Assembly: GCA_016195085.1 (NCBI GenBank)
Contig: JACQAG010000003.1
Location: 48,894-112,893, forward strand
Length of the DNA: 64,000 nt
Direction of reading: 5' to 3'
Source: Pseudomonadota bacterium
GTDB lineage: Bacteria; Pseudomonadota; Alphaproteobacteria; SHVZ01
Part shown: piece after piece, positions 43,993-52,938 of the stretch
Layout: each line of letters opens with the position of its first letter
Position numbering within the stretch: position 1 is the stretch's first letter
Position numbers and translations under genes: made by a program
Notes under the pieces: model-generated
What the model was told of the DNA's origin: nothing
Databases searched by the model: none
What the model saw: only the letters and a program-made list of their open reading frames with translations

Positions 43993-45000
43993 ATGACCAC
44001 CCGTCCGACCCGCCTTTCCACCGATATCGACTTCGATCGCGACGGCAAGCAGGTCTCCAATATCTTCATGGCGTGGTCGCGCAACGCCTCGGCCTATGGC
44101 GAGGTGCAGATCCCGATCGCCTGCATCAGGAATGGGCCGGGCAAGACCATGCTCTACACCGCCGGGACCCACGGCGATGAATATGAAGGGCAGGTGGCGC
44201 TGCTCGATCTCATCCGCGCGCTCGAGCCGGGAGAGATCCGCGGCCGCGTCATCATCGTGCCGGCGGCGAACTTTCCCGCGGCGATGAACGGCTCCCGGCT
44301 CTCGCCCTACGACAACGGCAACCTCAACCGGGCGCATCCGGGCGACCCGGATGGCGGGCCGACGGCGCAGATCGCCTATTACATCGGCCAGACTTTGGTG
44401 CCCATGGCGGACGCCTATCATGACCTGCACGCCGGCGGGTCCTCGCTCGATTATCTGCCCTTCGTCTCCAGCCACCTTTCCGGCAATGCCGAGCTGGATC
44501 AGCGTCAGCTCGCCGCGGCGAAGGCGTTTGCGCCGCCGATGGTGGTGATCGGCAAGTCCTCCGACGACCGCCTGGCGCAGCGCGCCGCGCATAAGCGCGG
44601 CATCATCGCCTTCGGCGGCGAATTCGGCGGCCGCGGCGCGGTCACCATTTCAGGGGTCAAGCTGGTCGCGACCGGTATCCGCAACATGCTGCACTTTCTC
44701 GGCATTCTGCCGGATTGGCAGCCGCCCAAGCCGAAGGCGCCGACCCGGCTCATGCAGATCGCCGGGCGCCGCTATTTCGTCTACGCCCCGGCCAATGGCC
44801 TCTTCGAGCCCGCGGTCGAGCTGGGAGATGAGGTCATAGCCGGGCAGAAGGCGGGAAGACTGCACTTCATCGAAGATCCCATGCGGCCGCCGATCGAGCC
44901 CACCTTCGCCATCGCGGGGACGGTCGTCTGCAAGCGGGTGCAGGGGCGCTGCGAGCGCGGCGACTGTCTGGCCCATCTCGCCACCCCGTATGCGGGTTGA
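43993..45000 (+). CDS. succinylglutamate desuccinylase/aspartoacylase family deacylase
   Basis: A 335-residue zinc-dependent deacylase. The metal site is TAGTHGDEYEGQVALLDLI (His, Glu) with the third ligand in AYHDLHAGGSS; LSPYDNGNLNRAHPGDPDGG contributes the substrate Arg/Asn region. The C-terminal domain has LFEPAVELGDEVIAGQKAG, a biotinyl-like barrel usual in the family. Relatives deacylate N-acyl amino acids such as N-acetyl-diaminobutyrate or N-acyl-aspartate. Its overlap by 11 bases with the acetamidase gene suggests paired deacylation and deamidation of an imported compound. Confidence 0.88.
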   Translation: MTTRPTRLSTDIDFDRDGKQVSNIFMAWSRNASAYGEVQIPIACIRNGPGKTMLYTAGTHGDEYEGQVALLDLIRALEPGEIRGRVIIVPAANFPAAMNGSRLSPYDNGNLNRAHPGDPDGGPTAQIAYYIGQTLVPMADAYHDLHAGGSSLDYLPFVSSHLSGNAELDQRQLAAAKAFAPPMVVIGKSSDDRLAQRAAHKRGIIAFGGEFGGRGAVTISGVKLVATGIRNMLHFLGILPDWQPPKPKAPTRLMQIAGRRYFVYAPANGLFEPAVELGDEVIAGQKAGRLHFIEDPMRPPIEPTFAIAGTVVCKRVQGRCERGDCLAHLATPYAG

Positions 45001-45931
45001 GCCGATGCCGCCTCTCCCCGTCCATATCCTCGGCCGCGAGCGCATCGAATACGCCTTCGATCGGAGCCACGAGCCGCTCATCACCGTGACCGCACCCTGC
45101 GAGCTCTTGATCGACACGCATAATTCGCGCCGCGGCCGGCTGAACAAGCCGGAAGACGAGGAGGCTTGCCGGCCAGACCCCAAGGATCGCTTTCCCCAAT
45201 CCAATCCGATGACCGGCCCGGTCGGCATCCTCGGTGCGGAGCCGGGCGACGCGCTCGCCGTCGACATTCTCGACATCCAGGTGGACGAGCAAGGCTATGT
45301 CGGCGTCTTCCCCGAGGTCGGAATCGTCCAGGACGTCACCAACCGCCGCACCGTCGTCATGCTGCCGGTCAAGGACGGGCAGGTGCATTTCAAGGATCTG
45401 AGGTTGCCCTTGAAGCCGATGATCGGCGCCATGGCCTGCGCGCCGGCGGGAGAGCCGATCTCGGTCGGCCTCATCGGGCGGCATGGCGGCAATATGGACA
45501 ACAACCGGGTGACGGTCGGAACCAAGGTGCATCTGCCGATCCGGGTCGGCTCGGCGCTTTTCTACGTGGGCGACGTGCACGCGACCATGGGCGATGCGGA
45601 GATGAGCGGCTCTGGTGCGGAGATCGGCGCGCGCGTGCACCTGAAGCTCGAGCTGGTGAAGGGGGCGGCCAGGGAGTGGCCGTGGATGGAGACCGCGGAC
45701 CGCATCATCACCACGGCCTCGGCGCCGAAATTCGAGGCGGCCGCCGAGCTCGCCACAAGCTCGATGATGATCCTTTTGCAGGAGCGCTTGCAGGTGAGCG
45801 CGGTCGATGCCTTCGCGCTTCTGTCGATCGCCGGCGATCTCCGGGTCAATCAGTATTGCTCATCGGAGCGGCTCGGCACCTCGGTCAGGATGGAGTTCCC
45901 CAAGCTCAACGCCGGGATGACGCGGGCTTAG
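44990..45931 (+). CDS. acetamidase/formamidase family protein
   Basis: A 313-residue member of the FmdA_AmdA family. Blocks: PCELLIDTHNSRRGRLNKPE, NPMTGPVGILGAEPGDALAV, LIGRHGGNMDNNRVTVGTKV, ALFYVGDVHATMGDAEMSGS and the tail. The conserved HGGNMD and GDVHATMGDGE-type motifs hold the metal ligands. It should hydrolyse a short amide to ammonia and acid. The start at 44990 overlaps the deacylase stop. No leader. Confidence 0.92.
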   Translation: MRVEPMPPLPVHILGRERIEYAFDRSHEPLITVTAPCELLIDTHNSRRGRLNKPEDEEACRPDPKDRFPQSNPMTGPVGILGAEPGDALAVDILDIQVDEQGYVGVFPEVGIVQDVTNRRTVVMLPVKDGQVHFKDLRLPLKPMIGAMACAPAGEPISVGLIGRHGGNMDNNRVTVGTKVHLPIRVGSALFYVGDVHATMGDAEMSGSGAEIGARVHLKLELVKGAAREWPWMETADRIITTASAPKFEAAAELATSSMMILLQERLQVSAVDAFALLSIAGDLRVNQYCSSERLGTSVRMEFPKLNAGMTRA

Positions 45932-45986
45932 TACCGGGTATCGCAAGCGCGCGAGACACCCCCTCCCCAACCTTCGTGTTCGAGCG

Positions 45987-46804
45987 TTACCGGAAGAGGC
46001 TGACCAGGGCCTTTGGTGCCGCGTTGGCGATGTTCAGGGTCTGGATCGAGAGCTGCTGCTGCACCTGCAGAGCCTGCAGCTGCGAGGAAGCCCGCGCAGA
46101 TCCGCATCGACGATGCTGCCGAGGCCGACATTGCTCGCGTCCGACAGCTGCGAGATGAACGAGTCCTGGAAGTTGATCGCCTTGGTGTCGGCGCCGAGAT
46201 TGCCGAGCACGGTGGCGATCGAGGCTTGCGCCAGCTGCAAGGCCGACAAAGCCTGTGCGGCCTGCACCGTCGAGCTGATGTTCTGGTTCCCGAGGTTGAT
46301 GGAGTCGAGCGAGAACGAGGAGTTCGAGCGGATGGCCAAGGTCGAGCCGTCGATGTTGGCGATGACGTTGATCGACGATGACCCGGCCGACAAGAGGTTG
46401 CGGCCATTGTAGGTCGCGTTGGCGATGAAGGTATTGATCTGGGCGACCAGATTCTGGAAGTCGGCATTGAGGATCGACTGCTGGGCGGTCGAGTTGCCGG
46501 CGTTCTCGCCCTGGGTGATCTTCGCTTGGATGTCGCCCAGGATATCGGAGATCGCATTCGCGCCGGCGAGGCTGACCGTCGCCACGCCACGTCCATTGGC
46601 GATGCCTTGGCTCACCGCCGCATAGGCCTTGATCGACCCGCGAATGCCTTGCGCAATCGCAAAGCTGGAGGCGTCGTCCACCGCGCTCGCGACCTTGAGA
46701 CCGGTGGCGACCTGGTTCTGGACGGCGTTCAAGCGCGCATTGATGATGTTGAGGTTCTGCAGCGCGACGAACGCACCGACATTGGTATTGATCGAGCTGG
46801 TCAT
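45987..46804 (-). pseudogene. flagellin with a one-base frameshift near the C-terminus
   Basis: Flagellin of the short alphaproteobacterial type. The start MTSSINTNVGAFVALQNLNI and the D0/D1 helices are normal. After residues SIVDADL (about 46097) one G is missing compared with the expected frame; the present frame gives RGLPRSCRLCRCSSSSRSRP and stops at 46034. In the restored frame the canonical terminus ASSQLQALQVQQQLSIQTLN then IANAAPKALVSLFR runs to a TAA at 45987-45989, for about 272 residues. The C-terminal helix is needed for filament assembly, so the present product should not polymerise. AGAAGGAG precedes the start, and a CCGCT/AGCGG leader hairpin sits at 46836-46850. A sequencing error is possible. 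Confidence 0.85.
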
Positions 46805-46930
46805 GGGCTCACTCCTTCTGTAGCAGCCCGGGACACCGCTGTTTTAGCGGCCCATCGATGCGTGTCCGTCGTTACTTGGGGTGTGCGCTGATCCTAGGGA
46901 TGGAAGGTGGACGACCGGTCGGCGGGGCGC

Positions 46931-47179
46931 CTAGGCCGATATGTTGAGCGTCTGCCCGAGATTGGATTTGCTGGAGCTCTGGGTCGGGGACGACCCGGCC
47001 GGGCTGGAGCTCGGGCCCTGCTGGGCGGCTTGCTGGGCCTGGGCCGTCTGGGCCGCCTGAACCGCCACCTGCAGCGGACTGGTCCAGGCCTGGCCGGCCT
47101 GTCCCGGCGCCGCACCGGGTGTCGGCGTCGGTGGGAGATTGGGGGTGTGGATCGGGGAGGAGATTCCGGAGACGCTCAT
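46931..47179 (-). CDS. small low-complexity protein upstream of flagellin
   Basis: An 82-residue protein starting MSVSGISSPIHTPNLPPTPT, rich in Pro, Gln, Ala and Ser, ending SSKSNLGQTLNISA. No domain is recognised. It lies 126 bases upstream of the flagellin start on the same strand. Some alphaproteobacteria place small Gln/Ala-rich genes beside flagellin; a flagellar role is only a guess. It has no leader and no cysteine. Confidence 0.5.
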   Translation of the reverse strand: MSVSGISSPIHTPNLPPTPTPGAAPGQAGQAWTSPLQVAVQAAQTAQAQQAAQQGPSSSPAGSSPTQSSSKSNLGQTLNISA

Positions 47180-47401
47180 GGCATTGTACCTCTTGCGCTG
47201 GGGGGCCTCGTGCCGGGCATGGACGTGTTTTGTCGAGCGCCCGGACGGCGAAACCCTAGCCGCGCGCCAGGGGGTCGTCTTTCCTCCGAAAGGTGGAACG
47301 ACGGTCCGGACGAGACCGACCGCCACCGGGGTTGCGCCTCAATTTCGCCCCGTTGGTCAATAACCTTGCGAATCACCACCGGAACGCATTAGGACGGGAC
47401 A

Positions 47402-48808
47402 ATGGCCGACGCACCGCAAGACCCAAGCCGCTCGCCCTCCCTGCAACCGGCCGCCGCCGGGAGGGGATTCTGGGCCCTCAGCCGCCGGGATGCGATGACC
47501 GGCCTGCTGGCGCTACCCCTGGCAGGACTCGCGGCCGGACCGGCCCGGGCCGAGCTCCATATCGACATCACCCGCGGTAAGATCGAGCCGGTCCCGATCG
47601 CCATCACCACCTTCACCTCGACCAGGCCCGAGGAGACCCGGGTCGGCCGCGACATCTCCGAAGTGATCTCCGCCAATCTCGAGCGCTCCGGCCTGTTCAA
47701 GCCGATCGACCCGAAATCCTTCGTGCAGACGCCGGAATCCTTGAAGGTGCAGCCGCGCTTCGCCGATTGGCGGGTGATCAGCGCCCAGGCGCTGGTGCAG
47801 GGCAATGTCGAGAACCAGGCGGACGGCCGGCTCAAGGTCGAGTTCCGGCTCTGGGACGTGTTCGCCCAGCAGCAGATGACCGGGCTTGCCTATTTCACCG
47901 TGCCGGGGAACTGGCGGCGGGTGGCGCACATCGTCTCCGATGCGATCTACAAGCGGATGACCGGCGAGGACGGCTATTTCGACACTCGCATCGTCTATGT
48001 CTCGGAGAGCGGCCCCAAGACGAAGCCGGTCAAGCGGCTGGCGATCATGGACCAGGACGGCGCCAACCATAAGTTCCTGACCGACGGCGCCTATCTCGTG
48101 CTGACGCCGCGCTTCTCGCCGACCGCCCAGGAGATCACCTATCTCTCCTATTACCGCGATCAGCCCCGGGTCTATCTCTTCAACATCGACACCGGCCGCC
48201 AGGAGCTGGTCGGCAACTTTCCCGGCATGACCTTCGCGCCCCGGTTCTCGCCCGACGGCCAGAAGGTGGTCTTCAGCCTGTCGAAAGACGGCAAGTCCGA
48301 AATCTATGCCATGGACTTGCGCACGCGACAGGTCACCCGACTGACCAACGGCAGCTCGATCGACACATCGCCGTCATATTCGCCCGATGGTCAGCGCATC
48401 ACCTTCAATTCCGATCGCGGCGGCAATCCGTACCTCTATACGATGAACGCGGACGGCGGCAACGTACAGCGGATCAGCTTCGGCGAGGGGTTGTACTACA
48501 CGCCGGTCTGGAGCCCGCGCGGCGATCTGATCGCCTTCACCAAGCAGCGGGCAGGGGTGTTCGCTATCGGCGTCATGCGGCCGGACGGCAAGGGCGAGCG
48601 CATTCTAAGCGAGAGCTATCTCGACGAGGGACCGACCTGGGCGCCCAATGGCCGCGTCCTCATGTTCTTTCGCCAGCAGAAATCCGATCCGCAAGGCAGG
48701 GGCGGCTCGGTCAGGCTGCACTCGGTCGACCTCACCGGATTCAATCAGCGGGAAGTCATCACGCCCTTGGACGCATCCGACCCCGCCTGGTCGCCGCTGC
48801 TGCCGTAG
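47402..48808 (+). CDS. tolB: TolB, Tol-Pal system beta-propeller protein
   Basis: A 468-residue periplasmic TolB. The leader contains a twin-arginine-like start [20 protein letters not shown]. The N-terminal domain ([20 protein letters not shown], then [17 protein letters not shown]) is followed by a six-bladed propeller whose blades show [40 protein letters not shown] and [20 protein letters not shown]. It works with Pal and TolA in outer-membrane constriction. tolQRA and pal are not next to it: it stands between flagellin genes and a convergent binding protein. So either the tol genes are split in this genome or this is a second copy. Confidence 0.93.
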   Translation: MADAPQDPSRSPSLQPAAAGRGFWALSRRDAMTGLLALPLAGLAAGPARAELHIDITRGKIEPVPIAITTFTSTRPEETRVGRDISEVISANLERSGLFKPIDPKSFVQTPESLKVQPRFADWRVISAQALVQGNVENQADGRLKVEFRLWDVFAQQQMTGLAYFTVPGNWRRVAHIVSDAIYKRMTGEDGYFDTRIVYVSESGPKTKPVKRLAIMDQDGANHKFLTDGAYLVLTPRFSPTAQEITYLSYYRDQPRVYLFNIDTGRQELVGNFPGMTFAPRFSPDGQKVVFSLSKDGKSEIYAMDLRTRQVTRLTNGSSIDTSPSYSPDGQRITFNSDRGGNPYLYTMNADGGNVQRISFGEGLYYTPVWSPRGDLIAFTKQRAGVFAIGVMRPDGKGERILSESYLDEGPTWAPNGRVLMFFRQQKSDPQGRGGSVRLHSVDLTGFNQREVITPLDASDPAWSPLLP

Positions 48809-48820
48809 CGCCGTGCGAAT

Positions 48821-48924
48821 GCCCCCACCCTAACCCTCCCCTGCCTAAGGCGAGGGAGGGGACACGAGGCGTGAGTTCTGCTCCCTCCCCCGCGCCCTAC
48901 GCGGGGGAGGGTAGGGGTGGGGGC
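48821..48924. repeat. GC-rich interrupted palindrome, copy 5
   Basis: Arms CCCCCACCCTAACCCTCCCC and GGGGGAGGGTAGGGGTGGGG enclose two inner hairpins. It sits between the convergent tolB and binding-protein genes and would act as a terminator on either strand. Confidence 0.78.
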
Positions 48925-48930
48925 AGCATC

Positions 48931-50535
48931 TCAGCCCTGCTTCTCGACGTTCCAGTAGACCTGCCAGGGAACCTCGAGCACGCCCTTTAGCGTGTTGCGG
49001 TAGGCGACGGGCTGGAAGAACTGGCCCAAGGGCACGTAGTGCACGAACTCTGCCGCCCGGCGCTGCAGCTGCTCGGCGATCGCCTTGCGCTTGGCCATGT
49101 CGGGCTCGCCGGCAAAGGCGTCGCGCAGCTTCTCGGTCTCCGGGTCGCAGGGCCAGCCGAACCAGCTCTTGCGCTCGCAGGCGCCGGAGATATTGAAGTT
49201 GCTGACCGGCGGCCCCAGCTCGAGCCCGGTCGAATAGGTGTGGTACATGCTCCAGCCGCCCTGGCCGATCGGGTCCTGCTTGCCGCGCCTCAGCACCAAT
49301 TGGCCCCAATCCATGGCCTCGATGTCGATGTTCAATCCGAGCTCGCGCAGCCGCTGGATCGTCACCTCGGTCAGATCGCGGATCACCTTGAAGTCGGTTG
49401 GCTGCAGGATGACGATCTTTTCGCCCTTGTAGCCCGCTTCCTTGAGCAGAGCCTTGGCCTTCTCCAGATTGGGCTTCTTGAAGTCGTCGGTGCCGGCCTC
49501 GCTCGCATAGGGCGTGCCGCAGGTGAGCCAGGCGTGGCAGGCCTTCCAGTAGGTCGGATCGCCGCCGATCGCGGCTGCCATGTAGTCTTCCTGATTGACC
49601 GCGTAGAGCAGCGCCTGGCGCGCCTTCATGTTGTCGAAGGGCGGCAAGATGAAGTTCGGCCGGAGATAGGCAAGGAAGCCGGATTTGTTGTGGATGGCGA
49701 GAACGATGTCCTTGTTCTTCTTCAAGACCGGCACGAGGTCGTTCGCCGGCGTCTCCAGGAGATCGACCTCGCCCGCCTGCAGCGCCGCCACGGCCGTGTT
49801 CGAATCCGGAATGATGATCCATTCCACGCGCTCGGTCTTGGCGATCTTGCCGCCGGCATAGAAGTTCGCCGGCTCGGCGCGCGCCACGTAGTCGGGGTTC
49901 TTGACGAACACCACCTTGCTGCCGGGGACCCACTCGTCCTTCTTGAAGAGGTAGGGGCCGGAGCCGACGATGTCGGTGACCGCGGTGTTGACGTCGACCA
50001 GCGCCTCCTTCTCGCGCATGATGTAGCTCGCCATGCCGATCGTCTTGGCGAAGGAATCGATCACCAGGCCCCAGGGCTGCTTCAAGGTGAGCGTGAAGGT
50101 GCGGTCGTCGACGGCGGCCAAGGTCATGCCGAGCTCGACCATCTTCTTGCCATTGAGGTCGCGGCCGGCCCAGCGCTTGACCGACGCGACCGCATCGGCG
50201 GACTTGACCGGCTGGCCGTCGGAGAATTTGAGGTTGGGCCTGAGCTTGAAGGTGTAGGTGAGGCCGTCGGCGCCGACCGAATAGCTCTCCGCCATCTGCG
50301 GCTTCGGCTGCCCTTCGGTGTCCTGGGCCAAGAGCGTGTCGTAGATCATGTAGGCGAATTCGCCGGTGATCCCCGCATTGTTGACGAAGGGATCGAGGAT
50401 CCTGACATCGGCTTGCGGCACCACCTTCAGCGGCTTCGGCTGGGCCGCCGCATCGCCCGCCGCCAACGCTCCTAAGGTCATGGCTGCGGCCGCGGCCGCC
50501 ACCGATGCCAATCGACGCCCGCTAGTCCCCGCCAT
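48931..50535 (-). CDS. ABC transporter substrate-binding protein, family 5, four-cysteine subgroup
   Basis: A 534-residue periplasmic binding protein, third tandem-type paralogue. The leader core is VAAAAAAMTLGALAAGDAAA before QPKPLKVVPQADVRILDPFV. Blocks: MAESYSVGADGLTYTFKLRP, VGSGPYLFKKDEWVPGSKVV, RQALLYAVNQEDYMAA. The cysteine pairs are ACHAWLTCGTP and ACERKSWFGWPCDP. The terminal VPWQVYWNVEKQ matches the ends of the other members. No transporter subunits are adjacent; the next gene downstream is tolB in convergent orientation. Confidence 0.92.
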   Translation of the reverse strand: MAGTSGRRLASVAAAAAAMTLGALAAGDAAAQPKPLKVVPQADVRILDPFVNNAGITGEFAYMIYDTLLAQDTEGQPKPQMAESYSVGADGLTYTFKLRPNLKFSDGQPVKSADAVASVKRWAGRDLNGKKMVELGMTLAAVDDRTFTLTLKQPWGLVIDSFAKTIGMASYIMREKEALVDVNTAVTDIVGSGPYLFKKDEWVPGSKVVFVKNPDYVARAEPANFYAGGKIAKTERVEWIIIPDSNTAVAALQAGEVDLLETPANDLVPVLKKNKDIVLAIHNKSGFLAYLRPNFILPPFDNMKARQALLYAVNQEDYMAAAIGGDPTYWKACHAWLTCGTPYASEAGTDDFKKPNLEKAKALLKEAGYKGEKIVILQPTDFKVIRDLTEVTIQRLRELGLNIDIEAMDWGQLVLRRGKQDPIGQGGWSMYHTYSTGLELGPPVSNFNISGACERKSWFGWPCDPETEKLRDAFAGEPDMAKRKAIAEQLQRRAAEFVHYVPLGQFFQPVAYRNTLKGVLEVPWQVYWNVEKQG

Positions 50536-50634
50536 TTTTCGCCTCCCGTGGTCGAGGTTTCCTTTTGGAAAGTGTGCTCCCGCCGTCGACCCGTTGCAAC
50601 GGCGACTTTGGCGGGCGCGCTTGCGGCCGGACGG

Positions 50635-51273
50635 TCAAGCCCGCTCCTCGATCGCCGCCACGAGCCAATCCACCCGGTCCTTGCCGAAATAGCGGGCACC
50701 GTCGAGGACGAAGGTCGGCACCCCCGGGCACTGGAGCCGGTCGAATTCTTCCAGCGCTGCCCAGACCTCGCGGCCCGGCACCTCGCGCATGGCCTCGGCG
50801 AGGAGGCGGTCGCCCTCGAGACCGGCGCGCTCCGCCGCCCAGGCGATGGTCTCGGGGAGATTCACATCCATTCCTTCGACCCATGCCGCTTCAAACAGCG
50901 CCTGGTCGAGCGCGTGCTCGCGGCCGGATTCCCGTGCCGCATAGTAGGCCCTGGCCGGCAGCTCCTCGCGCTGCCAATCCGTCTTGGCCCAGTGCTGCGC
51001 ACGCTGGAGCAGCGTACCCGGAGGAGGATAAACCAAGGGAATGGCGTGGCGCTTGGCCCACCTTGCCGCGTCCTCGCGGTGGTAAGAGCCCATCGCCGGT
51101 GTTTCTCTGCCGCCGACGAGATCGGCGACGAGCAGGCCGCGCTCGCGCGGTATCAAGAATGGCCGGCGGACGAGTTGGACCGTCGGCCGCTCTGCCAAGG
51201 CGCGCCGCAGCAGCACCGAGCCGATATAGGCATTGGGCGAATGATAGATGGTGTAGGCGTGGACCTGCAGCAT
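50635..51273 (-). CDS. DsbA-fold oxidoreductase / 2-hydroxychromene-2-carboxylate isomerase-like
   Basis: A 212-residue thioredoxin-fold protein with the helical insertion of the DsbA/HCCA-isomerase class. Near the N-terminus YHSPNAYIGSVLLRRAL carries Ser-Pro in place of CxxC, as in glutathione-dependent isomerases; the cis-Pro loop is CPGVPTFVLDGARYFGKDRV. It is probably a glutathione-dependent isomerase or transferase rather than a disulfide oxidase. Starts at 51273; about 100 bases separate it from the binding-protein gene on the same strand. Confidence 0.82.
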   Translation of the reverse strand: MLQVHAYTIYHSPNAYIGSVLLRRALAERPTVQLVRRPFLIPRERGLLVADLVGGRETPAMGSYHREDAARWAKRHAIPLVYPPPGTLLQRAQHWAKTDWQREELPARAYYAARESGREHALDQALFEAAWVEGMDVNLPETIAWAAERAGLEGDRLLAEAMREVPGREVWAALEEFDRLQCPGVPTFVLDGARYFGKDRVDWLVAAIEERA

Positions 51274-51375
51274 GGCATGGGTGGCGCTGGTGGGCGCGGC
51301 GGATTCTAGCCGAAGTCGCGAAGGCGGTCGCGCCCCGGGAGCCCTGAGCTCGAGGGCGCTACATGACCCCCGCGC

Positions 51376-52671
51376 TCAGAATTGGGTGAAGCGCATCAGC
51401 TGCAGCTGACGGCCGCCGGGCAGGGTCACCGTGGCGGTTGTCTGCGAGGTGAACTGCACGGTGACCTGGCCTTGCGCCAGCGCGGTCAAGCTGGGACGCG
51501 GCCCACTGGTGAGCGTCTCGCCGCCGGCGTATTCGCTGAGCGTGGCCATCAGCACGAGGCTGGTGCCGGAGCCGAACACCCCGGTGCTGGTGCTCGGCGT
51601 CCCCTGGGCCACATACCAGCGGGCAGTCCCGTCGCTGGCGTACATATAGGTCGCAAGGAAGATCTGGCTTCCTTGCATTTCGATGAACCAGCCCGTGCCG
51701 CTCTCGGCGGCATTCCAATACCACCCGGTCTGCGGCGCCGAAGTCAGCGCCGGCGGCGTGACGCCGCCGCTGGTGAAGGGATAGCGCGTGATCAAGGTGC
51801 TGGGCGCGGTGGTGCCGAAGGCACTGCCGCTCCAGCGGATTGTGGCTTGGGTGGTGCTGGCGAAGGAGATCGCCACGGTGGCGACCTGGCCCAACTGGCT
51901 TGCCGGCTGCGGATTGCCGGCGAGCGTGCCGCCGCCCGCATATTCGTAGAGCGGGGCTGAAAACTCGGTGCCGGTGAGAGTGCCGGTGGCGATATACCAG
52001 ACGCTGGTCCCGTCGACGCGATACATGTAGGCGGCGAGCATCAGATGCCCGTTTTCGACCTCGAGCGCATAGCCGCGTCCGGGCTCCGCCGACGACCACC
52101 ACCAGCCGGATTGCGGTGTGATTCCGGTCGCGGTGCCCGCGCCGATCGTGGCCAAGGTTTGCCAATTCGCATATTGCCGGAAGCTGCTGGCGCTGCCGTT
52201 GGCGACGGCGATGATCTGGATCGCCGTTCCGGATGGCTGGTTGGCGAGATTGAAGAGCCTGAAGCCGGAGAAATGCAGGATGGCGTTGGCAGGGAGATCG
52301 CTCGAGATCTGATAGTTGACCACGCCCGTGGACGCGCCATTCTCGGTGACGATGGCTCCGCTCGCCGTTGCGCTGATCGCGGCACCGCTGGCATCGGTGA
52401 TGCTGAGGCTCGGCACGGCGACATACTGGCCGTGGCTGAGGTAAAGCGACAAGGTGGCGTTGGTCCAGCTCTGACCGGACGCAAGCGCCCCCACATCGAG
52501 GTCGTAGCCGGTGTTGGTGAGGTTCTCGACGGCAGTGGCATTGCTGGCCGCGGTCAGCGACGCCGGGTTGCTGACCGTGCCGACCATCGTGATGCTGCCG
52601 ATGGCGAGGGCGCTCCTGGGAAGCGGCAAGAGGAGGAGCGCAAGCAGAGCGAACCTGAAGAAGCGGGCCAT
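51376..52671 (-). CDS. exported protein with two tandem Trp/Tyr-rich beta modules
   Basis: A 431-residue secreted protein of unknown function. The start at 52671 (AAGGGA upstream) gives the leader RFFRFALLALLLLPLPRSAL. An N-terminal beta-rich domain (about 1-190) is followed by two related modules: GWWWSSAEPGRGYALEVENG, then MYRVDGTSVWYIATG and YEYAGGGTLAG; and GWYWNAAESGTGWFIEMQGS, then MYASDGTARWYVAQG and SEYAGGETLTSG. Each ends with a strand pair such as VATVAISFASTTQATIRW. Such modules occur in surface proteins of Gram-negative bacteria, probably for binding. Only the leader and the duplication are certain. Confidence 0.8.
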   Translation of the reverse strand: MARFFRFALLALLLLPLPRSALAIGSITMVGTVSNPASLTAASNATAVENLTNTGYDLDVGALASGQSWTNATLSLYLSHGQYVAVPSLSITDASGAAISATASGAIVTENGASTGVVNYQISSDLPANAILHFSGFRLFNLANQPSGTAIQIIAVANGSASSFRQYANWQTLATIGAGTATGITPQSGWWWSSAEPGRGYALEVENGHLMLAAYMYRVDGTSVWYIATGTLTGTEFSAPLYEYAGGGTLAGNPQPASQLGQVATVAISFASTTQATIRWSGSAFGTTAPSTLITRYPFTSGGVTPPALTSAPQTGWYWNAAESGTGWFIEMQGSQIFLATYMYASDGTARWYVAQGTPSTSTGVFGSGTSLVLMATLSEYAGGETLTSGPRPSLTALAQGQVTVQFTSQTTATVTLPGGRQLQLMRFTQF

Positions 52672-52886
52672 CGGCTGTTTCCCTTCTGGAAATGCGGCCT
52701 CGTCCGACGATCGATCGATCCACTCGCCGGCGATGTGACGGCGGTCACACCTGGCGAAGGAAGCGCGTCCGACACCCGATCCGCGCGCAAGAAGCGGGCC
52801 GTAGGCTAGATCTCTGCAAAACCTCGCCTCCCTCGACCTCGAGCGGTGCCATGATGGGGTGTCGCTCGGCAAATTCTGCCGAACCG

Positions 52887-52938
52887 GCCGTTCCGAAGTT
52901 CGACGGTGATGCCGGCGAACTTCGAAACCGGCACTCTA
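52887..52938. repeat. degenerate half of the bipartite element (hairpin-B-like)
   Basis: GTTCCGAAGTTCG faces CGAACTTCGAAAC around a 14-base loop, ending CACTCTAG. It resembles hairpin B of the 121-bp element but has a different loop and lacks hairpin A. Its end overlaps the stop codon of the methyltransferase gene, so it may serve as a terminator. Confidence 0.55.
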
